Assembly (NCBI RefSeq): GCF_022664455.2
Contig: NZ_JAKRKC020000001.1
Span: 5,833,001-5,897,000, forward strand
Source: Actinomadura luzonensis
GTDB lineage: Bacteria; Actinomycetota; Actinomycetes; Streptosporangiales; Streptosporangiaceae
Length of the DNA: 64,000 nt
Reading direction: 5' to 3'
Position numbers and translations under genes: made by a program
Notes under the pieces: model-generated
Databases searched by the model: none
The model's input: only the letters and a program-made list of their open reading frames with translations
What the model was told of the DNA's origin: nothing
Part shown: in pieces, positions 27,372-34,911 of the stretch
Numbering within the stretch: the first letter of the stretch is position 1
Layout: every line of letters begins with the position of its first letter

Positions 27372-28316
27372 GTGGGTAATTACGACGCTCTGCTGCTCCT
27401 GTCGTTCGGCGGCCCGGAGGGGCCGGACGACGTGATGCCGTTCCTGGAAAACGTCGTGCGGGGGCGCGGCGTGCCGCGCGAGCGGCTGCTCGAGGTGGCC
27501 GAGCACTACCAGGGCTTCGGCGGGGTCAGCCCGATCAACCAGCAGAACCGCGACCTCGTCGAGGCGCTGCGCCCGGTCCTCGACGTGCCCGTCTACTGGG
27601 GCAACCGCAACTGGCACCCGTTCGGTGAGGACACCGTCCGGCGGATGAAGGCCGACGGCGTCCGCAGGGCCGCCGTCTTCGCCACCTCCGCCTTCGCCGG
27701 CTATTCGAGCTGCCGGCAGTACTACGAGGACATCAAGCGCATCTCGGTCGAGGGCGGCCCCGAGCTGATCAAGATGCGGCACTTCGGCGACCACCCCGGC
27801 TTCGTGGCCGCGATGGCCGACCACACCCGCGCCGCGCTGGAGCGGCTCGGCCGCGACGACGCCCGCCTGGTGTTCACCGCCCACAGCGTCCCGGTCTCCA
27901 TGGCCGAGACCGCGGGCCCCTCGGGCGGCCTGTACGAGGCCCAGCTGCGCCGCAGCGCCGAGCTGGTCAACCGGGCGCTCGGCCGCGACGAGCCGTGGGA
28001 CCTGGTGTGGCAGTCACGCAGCGGCCCGCCGCAGGTGCCCTGGCTGGAGCCGGACGTCTGCGACTTCCTGCGCAAGACCGAGGCGCCCGCGGTGGTGCTG
28101 GTGCCGATCGGGTTCGTCTCCGACCACATGGAGGTCGTCTACGACCTCGACACCGAGGCCAGGGACGTCGCCGCCGAGCTGGGCCTGCCGCTGGAGCGGG
28201 CGGCCACGGCGGGCACCCACCCGCGGTTCGTGCGGATGGTGCGCGAGCTGATGGAGGAGCCTGAGCCGGTGCCCTGCCCGCTCACCTGCTGCCCCGCGCC
28301 CCGCCGTCACAGGTAG
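27372..28316 (+). CDS. hemH: ferrochelatase (coproporphyrin-type)
   Basis: The enzyme inserts Fe2+ into the porphyrin late in haem synthesis; in Gram-positive actinobacteria the substrate is coproporphyrin III (enzyme also named CpfC). The 314-residue protein has the N-terminal ALLLLSFGGPEGPDDV, the metal/porphyrin region VFTAHSVPVSM with the conserved His, the WQSRSGPPQVPWLEPD signature and GFVSDHMEVVYDLD. The C-terminal CPLTCCP Cys cluster is like the [2Fe-2S]-ligating Cys found in several actinobacterial enzymes. Its end overlaps the convergent transglycosylase gene by 10 bases. Confidence 0.94.
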   Translation: MGNYDALLLLSFGGPEGPDDVMPFLENVVRGRGVPRERLLEVAEHYQGFGGVSPINQQNRDLVEALRPVLDVPVYWGNRNWHPFGEDTVRRMKADGVRRAAVFATSAFAGYSSCRQYYEDIKRISVEGGPELIKMRHFGDHPGFVAAMADHTRAALERLGRDDARLVFTAHSVPVSMAETAGPSGGLYEAQLRRSAELVNRALGRDEPWDLVWQSRSGPPQVPWLEPDVCDFLRKTEAPAVVLVPIGFVSDHMEVVYDLDTEARDVAAELGLPLERAATAGTHPRFVRMVRELMEEPEPVPCPLTCCPAPRRHR

Positions 28317-29554
28317 GCGCGGGCGTAGCCCTCGGCGATGCCCATGACCTTGTTCACGTAGTCCCACGAGTGGTTGTAGAACCAGATCGCCTTGCGCAGC
28401 TTCTCGCCGCCCTTGCCCGCGCCGTTGGCGCACAGGTAGCCGGCCGCGGCCGGCACGGCGTCGTACGGGCTCCAGATGTCGGCCTTGCCGTCGCCGTCGC
28501 CGTCCACGCCGTAGTGCTTCCACGTCGCGGGCATGAACTGCATGGGCCCGAGCGCGCCCGCGCTGGACGGGCCGTTGTTGCGGCCGTGGCCGCTCTCGAC
28601 CTGGCCGATGGCGGCCAGCACCGTCCAGGACAGGCCGGGGCAGCGGGCGGCGGAGAGCTTGTAGAGGTCCAGGTAGCTGGCGGGGCGGCCGACGGCGACG
28701 TTGCGCGGGGTGCTCTGCCGGCCGGTGGCGGTCTGCTGCTTGGGGGTGCGCGCGGCGGCGTCCAGGACGGCGACCTGGGTGCCCTTGCCGAGCAGCTTGC
28801 GCACGGCGGTGTCGCTGATCTTGCCGGGTTTGCCGTGCAGCAGCACCGCGACGCCCGGCGCGAACCCCATCGCGCGGCCCAGGTCCGCGCCGACCAGGCC
28901 GTCCACGCCGGTGAGCCCGAGCGGGGCCGAGGCCGCCACGCGCAGCCTGGGGCCGCCGTCCACCTGGTACAGGGCGCCGGGCACGATGCCGTACCTGCGG
29001 GCCGCGCCCGCCTCGGCCACCAGCTCGCCCCTGGTCAGGGCGCTCCACACGGCCGGCTGGTCGGCGACCGCCTGCGGCGTCCACGAGCGGAACTGGACGG
29101 GGTCCACGGCCAGCAGGTTGAGCGGCGTGCCCGAGACCTTGACCTGGCCGGCGTCCACGACGACGGCCTTCTCGACGTGCTTGAGCGCGGCCAGCCTGAG
29201 CCGCGTCCGCTTCGAGACCTGCGCCGGGGCGATGGCGAGCACGCGCGGCGCGGTCACGGTCACGCCCGGGCCGCCCTCGCCGAACTCCTGGACGTGCTCG
29301 CTCGCCGGTTCGGCGGTGGGCACGAGCTGGTCGAGGCGGGGGGCGGTCGTGGAGCGCTGGGCCGGGCGGCGCGCGGGCCGGTCCGCGGGGTCCTGCGTGC
29401 CGGTCCCGGTGCCGGTCCCGGTGCCGGTCAGGGTGCCGGTCAGGTCGCCGTCGAGCAGCACGACGACGCCGCCTGTCGCGACCGTCACCACGACCACCGC
29501 GATGACCATGAGCATGACCGCACGGAAGGAGGGAAGACCGGACACTCGGGACAC
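28307..29554 (-). CDS. lytic transglycosylase domain protein, membrane-anchored
   Basis: This is a 415-residue protein with an N-terminal membrane anchor (AVMLMVIAVVVVTVATGGVVVLL). A Thr/Gly dipeptide-repeat linker follows, then a middle domain of unknown type. The C-terminal SLT/GH23-like domain runs from about residue 300 to 415. The catalytic Glu is in VLAAIGQVESGHGRNN and the GALGPMQFMPATW motif follows. It should cleave peptidoglycan glycan strands outside the membrane, in cell-wall turnover. The repeat linker is encoded by GGTGCCGGTCCC-type repeats at about 29396-29450. Confidence 0.9.
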   Translation of the reverse strand: MSRVSGLPSFRAVMLMVIAVVVVTVATGGVVVLLDGDLTGTLTGTGTGTGTGTQDPADRPARRPAQRSTTAPRLDQLVPTAEPASEHVQEFGEGGPGVTVTAPRVLAIAPAQVSKRTRLRLAALKHVEKAVVVDAGQVKVSGTPLNLLAVDPVQFRSWTPQAVADQPAVWSALTRGELVAEAGAARRYGIVPGALYQVDGGPRLRVAASAPLGLTGVDGLVGADLGRAMGFAPGVAVLLHGKPGKISDTAVRKLLGKGTQVAVLDAAARTPKQQTATGRQSTPRNVAVGRPASYLDLYKLSAARCPGLSWTVLAAIGQVESGHGRNNGPSSAGALGPMQFMPATWKHYGVDGDGDGKADIWSPYDAVPAAAGYLCANGAGKGGEKLRKAIWFYNHSWDYVNKVMGIAEGYARAYL

Positions 29555-29637
29555 GTTAGCCCAGCCAACGGGGAAATCGCGTGCAATCCGGACATCGGTG
29601 CGCGATGATGGGCGGGCGTGAGTAAGGGGGAAACGGG

Positions 29638-30840
29638 GTGGTCGGGCCTTACCGGGGGTTGTTCGACGGGCCTGGCATCAAGGCGTTCGTGCTGGCCGGG
29701 TTCGTCGGGCGGATGCCGATGTCCATGCTGGGGATCGGGGTCGTCTTACTGATCTCCGGCGTCACCGGCTCCTACGCCACCGCGGGCGGCGTCGCCGCGG
29801 CCAGCAACCTGGCCTTCGCCGTCGGCGCGCCGCTGTCGGGGCGGCTGGTGGACCGGTTCGGGCAGAGCCGCGTCATCCCGCCGTTCGCCGTGGTCAACGC
29901 GCTCGCGCTGGCCGCGCTCATGGCGTGCACGCTCCTCGCGCTGCCCGAGTGGACCCTGTACCTGGCCGGCCTGGTCGTCGGCGGCACCTCGCTGTCGGTC
30001 GGCTCGCTGGTCCGTGCCCGCTGGTCGGCGATCCACGGCGGCTCGGCGCGGCTGCACACGGCCTTCGCCTTCGAGTCCGTCGTGGACGAGGTGGTCTTCG
30101 TCACGGGCCCGGCGCTGGTCACTTTGCTGGCCACGCAGTTCAACCCGTACATGGGGCTGGTGGCCGCGCTGGTCTTCATGGTCGCCGGCTGCCTGACGCT
30201 CGCGGCGCAGCGGCGCACGCAGCCGCCCGTCACCGAGCACCGCTCGGCGGGCGGGACGCCCATCCTGATCCCCGGCATCGCGCTGCTGTCGTGCGTCTAC
30301 GTGGCGATGGGGTCGGTGTTCGGCTCCGTCGACCTGATCACAGTGGCCTTCGCCGAGGAGCAGGGGGTCAAGGGGGTCGCGGGGCTGCTGCTGGCCTCGT
30401 TCGCGGGCGGGTCGATGGTGTCGGGGCTGTGGTTCGGCTCGCGGCACTGGAAGATCCCGCTGCGGACGCGGTTCGTGCGGGCGCTGCTGGTGTTCGCGCT
30501 GGGGCTGCTGCCGATCTCGTTCATCGGGCAGGCGTGGCTGATGGCCGGGGCGCTGTTCCTGGCCGGCTTCGCCATCTCACCCACGCTCATCACCGGCTTC
30601 TCGCTGGTCGAGCGGCTGGTGCCGGCGTCGCTGCTGACCGAGGGCATGGCGTGGATCTCGACCGCGCTCGGCATCGGCGTGGCGGCCGGCGCGTGGGCAG
30701 GCGGGCACCTCACCGAGGCGGTCGGCGCGTCCGGGGCGTACGTCTTCGCCTTCGGCGCGGCGGCGCTGGGGCTCGTCGTCGGGATCGGAGGTTCGGGTTT
30801 GCTGAGACTTCCCGAGGCCGCTTCACCCGCGGAGAGCTGA
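29638..30840 (+). CDS. MFS transporter
   Basis: The 400-residue protein has about twelve membrane segments, with GAPLSGRLVDRFGQSRVIP as the loop 2-3 MFS signature and a large central loop near residue 200. The substrate is unknown. It is transcribed away from the transglycosylase gene. The assigned GTG start directly follows AAACGGG; a more upstream short frame (GTGAGTAAGG) is not in phase. The polysaccharide deacetylase gene follows after 54 bases on the same strand. Confidence 0.87.
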   Translation: MVGPYRGLFDGPGIKAFVLAGFVGRMPMSMLGIGVVLLISGVTGSYATAGGVAAASNLAFAVGAPLSGRLVDRFGQSRVIPPFAVVNALALAALMACTLLALPEWTLYLAGLVVGGTSLSVGSLVRARWSAIHGGSARLHTAFAFESVVDEVVFVTGPALVTLLATQFNPYMGLVAALVFMVAGCLTLAAQRRTQPPVTEHRSAGGTPILIPGIALLSCVYVAMGSVFGSVDLITVAFAEEQGVKGVAGLLLASFAGGSMVSGLWFGSRHWKIPLRTRFVRALLVFALGLLPISFIGQAWLMAGALFLAGFAISPTLITGFSLVERLVPASLLTEGMAWISTALGIGVAAGAWAGGHLTEAVGASGAYVFAFGAAALGLVVGIGGSGLLRLPEAASPAES

Positions 30841-30894
30841 TCCGCTACCGTCGGGACATCCCTCGCAACATCCATCACAAATGGAAGCTTTTCT

Positions 30895-31629
30895 ATGTCC
30901 CGACAACTCTCATCACTTCTGGCAATCGCGGCCGTCTGCGTCACCACCCTCGCTCCGCTGCCGGCGCAGGCGGCCACCACCCCGAAGAAGAAGGCCGCGG
31001 CCGTGGACTGCGAGCAGGTCAAGTGCATCGCGCTGACCTTCGACGACGGTCCGGGCAAGTACGCGGGCACGCTGCTGGACACGCTGAAGAAGTACGACGC
31101 CAAGGCGACGTTCTTCCTGGAGGGCCAGTACGCCAAGAGCCGCCCCCAGTACGTCAAGCGCATGGTCGCCGAGGGCCACGAGCTGGGCAACCACAGCTAC
31201 TCCCACCCTGACTTCACCAAATCCGAGCCTGGGGCCATCAGGAACGAGATCCAGAAGACTCAGGACGCCGTCAAGAAGGCGGCGGGGGTGGAGCCCAAGC
31301 TGCTGCGGCCCCCGTACGGGCTGGCCGACCTCACGGTCTCCGACATCGCCGAGGAGTACGGCATGCCGATCATCCTCTGGACCGCGGGTTCGGAGGACTG
31401 GAGCAGCAAGAACGTCGAGGCGATCAAGAAGAAGACCCTCGAGGTGGCCAAGCCCGGCGGCATCATCCTCATGCACGACTGGGTGAAGCAGACCGTCGAC
31501 GCCATGCCGTCGATCGTCAAGAGCCTGCAGAACAAGGGCTACCACCTGGTGACCGTCTCCGAGGTCGTCAAGGGCGAGAACCTCGAGCCCGGCGACATCT
31601 ACCCGCTTCCTGCGGGCTGGGAGAACTGA
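30895..31629 (+). CDS. secreted polysaccharide deacetylase (NodB domain)
   Basis: This 244-residue exported protein has a signal peptide (residues 1-26, ending PLPAQA). The NodB-homology domain follows: ALTFDDGPGKYAGTLLDTL (motif 1 with catalytic and metal Asp), GHELGNHSYSHPDF (motif 2, metal His pair), LRPPYGLADL (motif 3), ILWTAGSEDW (motif 4) and IILMHDW (motif 5). All catalytic positions are kept, so it should be an active CE4 deacetylase of peptidoglycan or another N-acetyl polymer. GGAAG lies 8 bases before the ATG. Confidence 0.93.
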   Translation: MSRQLSSLLAIAAVCVTTLAPLPAQAATTPKKKAAAVDCEQVKCIALTFDDGPGKYAGTLLDTLKKYDAKATFFLEGQYAKSRPQYVKRMVAEGHELGNHSYSHPDFTKSEPGAIRNEIQKTQDAVKKAAGVEPKLLRPPYGLADLTVSDIAEEYGMPIILWTAGSEDWSSKNVEAIKKKTLEVAKPGGIILMHDWVKQTVDAMPSIVKSLQNKGYHLVTVSEVVKGENLEPGDIYPLPAGWEN

Positions 31630-31682
31630 GTATCGTTCGCGTCTGACGCGTTTTCGGTGCTCGCTCGCGGAGGGGCTGCTCG

Positions 31683-32960
31683 ATGGTCTTCACGAACTGG
31701 GCGAGGAACCAGACCTGCAGCCCCGCCGAGGTCCGCGCCCCGGCGTCCGTCGCGGACGTCGTACGGGCCGTGCGCGACGCCGCCGCCTCCGGGCGGCGGC
31801 TCCGCATGGCCGGGACCGGCCACTCCTTCACCGGCGTCGCGCTCACCGACGGCATCATGCTGCGGCCCGGCGCGCTGACCGGCGTCGCCGCCTGGGCTGA
31901 GGACCAGGTCACGGTCCGCGCCGGCACCCCGCTGCGGGTGCTCAACGAGCTGCTGCACGAGCGCGGGCTCGCCCTCGCCAACATGGGCGACATCACCGAG
32001 CAGACCGTCGCGGGGGCCGTCCAGACCGGCACGCACGGCACCGGCCGCGACAGCGGCGGCCTGGCCGACCAGATCGCCGCGCTGGAGCTGGTGCTCGCCG
32101 ACGGCACGGTCGCGACCGCCGTCCCCGGCGACGAGCTGTTCGACGCCGCCCGGGTCGGGCTCGGCGCGCTCGGCGTGCTGACCGCCGTGACCTTCCGGGT
32201 GGAGCCGGCGTTCCTGCTGCACCACCGGCGGCGCAGGATGCCGCTCAGCGACATCCTCGTCTCGCTCGACGAGCTGACCGCCGGCAACGAGCACCTCGAC
32301 TTCTTCTGGCTGCCCCACACCGACGCGTGCCTGGTCAAGACCAACAACCGGCACCCGGGCCCGGCCCGGCCGCCCGGCGCCGTCAAGCACTGGCTGGACG
32401 CGGTCCTCCTGGAGAACACCCTGTTCGGGGCCGCCTGCGCGGTCGGCGCCCGCGCCCCCGGGCTCATCCCGCGCATCAACGCCGTCAGCGCGGCCGCGCT
32501 CGGCGACTCCGAGTCCGTCGACGTCTCCCACCGGGCGTTCACCGCCCGGCGCGACGTGCGCTTCCTGGAGATGGAGTACGCGGTGCCGCGCGAGCGGCTG
32601 GCCCAGGCGCTGCGCGAGACCCGCGACCTCGTCGAGCGGATGGACTGGCGGATCACCTTCCCGGTGGAGGTGCGGGTGACGCCGCCGAGCGACGCCTGGC
32701 TGTCCACGGCGTACGGGCGGGCGTCGGCGTACGTGGCCTGCCACGTCTACCGGCCGACGCCGAACCCCGCGTACTTCGAGGGCGTCGAGGAGATCATGAC
32801 CCGGCTGGACGGGCGGCCGCACTGGGGCAAACTCCACACCAGGGACGCCGCCTACCTGGCCAAGGTCTATCCCCGCTTCGCCGACTTCACCGCGCTGCGC
32901 GACCGGCTCGACCCCGGCCGCCTGTTCACCAACGACTATCTGGACCGGGTGCTCGGCTAG
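31683..32960 (+). CDS. FAD-linked sugar-lactone oxidase (D-arabinono-1,4-lactone oxidase family)
   Basis: The 425-residue protein belongs to the vanillyl-alcohol-oxidase FAD fold. RMAGTGHSFTG is the FAD-binding loop, AGAVQTGTHGTGRDSGGLADQ the second FAD segment, and HWGKLHTRD in the C-terminal ALO domain holds the substrate-binding pattern. Such enzymes oxidise L-gulono- or D-arabinono-1,4-lactone, or alditols. It is cytoplasmic as far as can be seen. Its 3' end overlaps the convergent Pro-rich membrane protein gene by 35 bases. Confidence 0.9.
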   Translation: MVFTNWARNQTCSPAEVRAPASVADVVRAVRDAAASGRRLRMAGTGHSFTGVALTDGIMLRPGALTGVAAWAEDQVTVRAGTPLRVLNELLHERGLALANMGDITEQTVAGAVQTGTHGTGRDSGGLADQIAALELVLADGTVATAVPGDELFDAARVGLGALGVLTAVTFRVEPAFLLHHRRRRMPLSDILVSLDELTAGNEHLDFFWLPHTDACLVKTNNRHPGPARPPGAVKHWLDAVLLENTLFGAACAVGARAPGLIPRINAVSAAALGDSESVDVSHRAFTARRDVRFLEMEYAVPRERLAQALRETRDLVERMDWRITFPVEVRVTPPSDAWLSTAYGRASAYVACHVYRPTPNPAYFEGVEEIMTRLDGRPHWGKLHTRDAAYLAKVYPRFADFTALRDRLDPGRLFTNDYLDRVLG

Positions 32961-33690
32961 GGGCCTGGGCGGCGTCGTCGCCGGTGGCCTGGTCGTCGGG
33001 GTCGGGCTGGTCCTGCGCCGGCTCGGAGGGCGCGGGCTCGCTCGGGGCGGGCGCGCTGGTGCCAGGGCCCCCGGTGGGCCGCGGGGTCACCGTGACCGTT
33101 GCCGTCACGGTCGGGGTGGGCTTCGGGGTCCGCGTGGCGGGCTGCGGCGTCGAGGACGGCGTCGGCGAGGGCGCAGGTCCGGGCGTGGCGTCGCGGCTCC
33201 CGCCGGTCTCCGGGGCCGTCCGCTCGACGGCGGGCGCCTGCTTGCCGCCGTCCGGGTCCTTGTGGTGCGGCGTACGGCCGGTGACCTGCTCGTGCACGGT
33301 CTGCTGGGCGGCCGCCTGATAGGTGAGGATGCTCCCCATGCTGACCGCGAACACCACGCCCGCGGCCACCGCCACCTTGCCCCAGGCGAGCCTCCTGCGC
33401 GGCAGCTCGACGGCCGGCATGACCAGCGTGGACCCGCCCTCGCGCGCCCCCGTCCCGTCAGGGGGCCGGACGACGGGGACCGCCTTCCGCCTGACCCGCT
33501 CCCCCGTCCGCTGGAGGTAGTGCGTGTAGATCGCGGTGCCCACCGTGCTGGCCACGCTGACCACCGCCGCGCCGATCACCGTGCCGGCCACGCCCAGATA
33601 GGAGGCGGCCACGGCGGCCGTCACCGCGGCCAGGGCGCTCCCCAGGATCTGCGGCACGCTCAGCTCGTACCTCTGCTGCTCGCCGCCCAT
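32926..33690 (-). CDS. membrane protein with long Pro/Thr/Ser-rich C-terminal tail
   Basis: This is a 254-residue protein from ATG 33690. It has two N-terminal hydrophobic segments (VPQILGSALAAVTAAVAASYL and VAGTVIGAAVVSVASTVGTA), a basic cytoplasmic region, a third membrane segment near residue 120 (VAVAAGVVFAVSMGSILTY) and a tail of about 110 residues. The tail is rich in Pro, Thr and Asp (TPKPTPTVTATVTVTPRP) and probably lies outside the membrane. I recognise no enzymatic family. It is divergent from the subtilase-like gene and might be functionally paired with it; that is only a guess. Confidence 0.75.
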   Translation of the reverse strand: MGGEQQRYELSVPQILGSALAAVTAAVAASYLGVAGTVIGAAVVSVASTVGTAIYTHYLQRTGERVRRKAVPVVRPPDGTGAREGGSTLVMPAVELPRRRLAWGKVAVAAGVVFAVSMGSILTYQAAAQQTVHEQVTGRTPHHKDPDGGKQAPAVERTAPETGGSRDATPGPAPSPTPSSTPQPATRTPKPTPTVTATVTVTPRPTGGPGTSAPAPSEPAPSEPAQDQPDPDDQATGDDAAQAPSRAPGPDSRW

Positions 33691-33803
33691 CCCTCGGCTC
33701 AGTCCCCTCTCGTCCTGTGTTCGGTAAAGACCTGTCTCGTGAATAGACGAGACCGCGTGTCCTGTTGTTCCTGTGACCTGCGCGACAGGCACCCTCGTAG
33801 CTC

Positions 33804-34751
33804 GTGCCCCGACGACTCGGCCTGCCCTCCGTGTACCTGGCCGCGGCCGCGGCGACGGCCGCCGCGACCGCCGTACCCCTGGCCATGACGCCCGCCTCCG
33901 GCCTCACCGTGCGCCCCGCCGTCACCGAACCGACCCGGCCCTACGTCGTCGTCGCGCGCGGCCGTGCGGCCGCCCGCGATCTCGTCGGCGAGGTGCGCTG
34001 GCGGGTGCGGCGCTACTACACCGCGGCACTGCCCGGGTTCGCCACGTTCCTGACCGCGGGCGAGCTGGCGGCGCTGCGCGCCGACCCCCGGGTGCGCGCC
34101 GTCGAACCCGACCGGCAGATCCACCCTATGCCGGTACGCCCTCCCGCCCGGCCTCTCACCGGGCCCGCCACAGGCGCCGGGACCACGATCTTCCTGGTCG
34201 ACAGCGGTGTCGACGCCCAGCGAGCGGAGTTCGGCGACCGGGCGTGGCGAGCCTTCGACGCCACCGGCGGCGCCGGCCGGGACTGCACCGGCCACGGCAC
34301 CCGGATCGCCGGCCGCGCGCACGCCGCCGCGCCCGCCGCCGGGATCGCCTCGGTGCGGGTGCTCGGCTGCGGCGGGCCGGGGTCGCTGGCCGACCTGCTC
34401 GCGGGCCTGGACTGGATCCGCAGGCACGCGCGCGGGCCGTCCGTCGCCGTGCTCCCGGTGGACGGGGCCGGCTCCCCCGCCCTCGGCGCCGCCGTGCGCT
34501 CCCTCGTGCGCTCCGGCGTGTTCGTCGTGGGCGCGGGGGACGCGGGCGGGTGCCGGATCGGGCCGGGCGGGGCGGCGTACACGGCCGCCGTCCCGCACCT
34601 CGCGGCGGCCGCCGCGCGGCGCCTCGAGGACACCCCCGGCGCGAACCCGGCCATTCTCGCGTCTCTGCTCAACTGCACCATCGCCCGCGACGCGATTCGC
34701 CAGAACCCGTCGAGGGCCCTTAACCTCCTCATGCACAGCGGCGGGCTCTAG
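33804..34751 (+). CDS. subtilisin-like (S8) protein, probably catalytically dead
   Basis: This 315-residue protein has an N-terminal signal segment (residues 8-35), an I9-type propeptide-like region (45-105) and a shortened S8 domain. Asp133 (FLVDSGVD) and His164 (CTGHGTRIAG) of the triad are present. The serine position falls on Thr260 in AAYTAAVPHLAAAAA, where active enzymes have GTSMAxPHVAG, and the oxyanion Asn is Asp246 (VVGAGDAGG). It is therefore a likely pseudoprotease. It starts at GTG 33804 and lies just upstream of sepH on the same strand. Confidence 0.82.
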   Translation: MPRRLGLPSVYLAAAAATAAATAVPLAMTPASGLTVRPAVTEPTRPYVVVARGRAAARDLVGEVRWRVRRYYTAALPGFATFLTAGELAALRADPRVRAVEPDRQIHPMPVRPPARPLTGPATGAGTTIFLVDSGVDAQRAEFGDRAWRAFDATGGAGRDCTGHGTRIAGRAHAAAPAAGIASVRVLGCGGPGSLADLLAGLDWIRRHARGPSVAVLPVDGAGSPALGAAVRSLVRSGVFVVGAGDAGGCRIGPGGAAYTAAVPHLAAAAARRLEDTPGANPAILASLLNCTIARDAIRQNPSRALNLLMHSGGL

Positions 34752-34769
34752 AGGGATGGATTCGACAAA

Positions 34770-34785
34770 TGTGACCGGCGTCACA
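34770..34785 (+). promoter_or_regulatory. CRP-type site upstream of sepH
   Basis: TGTGACCGGCGTCACA is a perfect 16-bp match to the TGTGA-N6-TCACA consensus used by actinobacterial Crp. It lies 126 bases upstream of the sepH start, with a possible -10 (TACGGT, 34831-34836) between. Confidence 0.55.
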
Positions 34786-34911
34786 ACGCCCCTTGGCTAT
34801 CCCAGGAAGGCGATGTTCGGACATGCCGGGTACGGTGCTGGCAGGCAACCGGCACACGCGAGAGACTCAAGGGTCCGGGGGAAGAATGGCGACGCTGACG
34901 AAGGGACTCGC

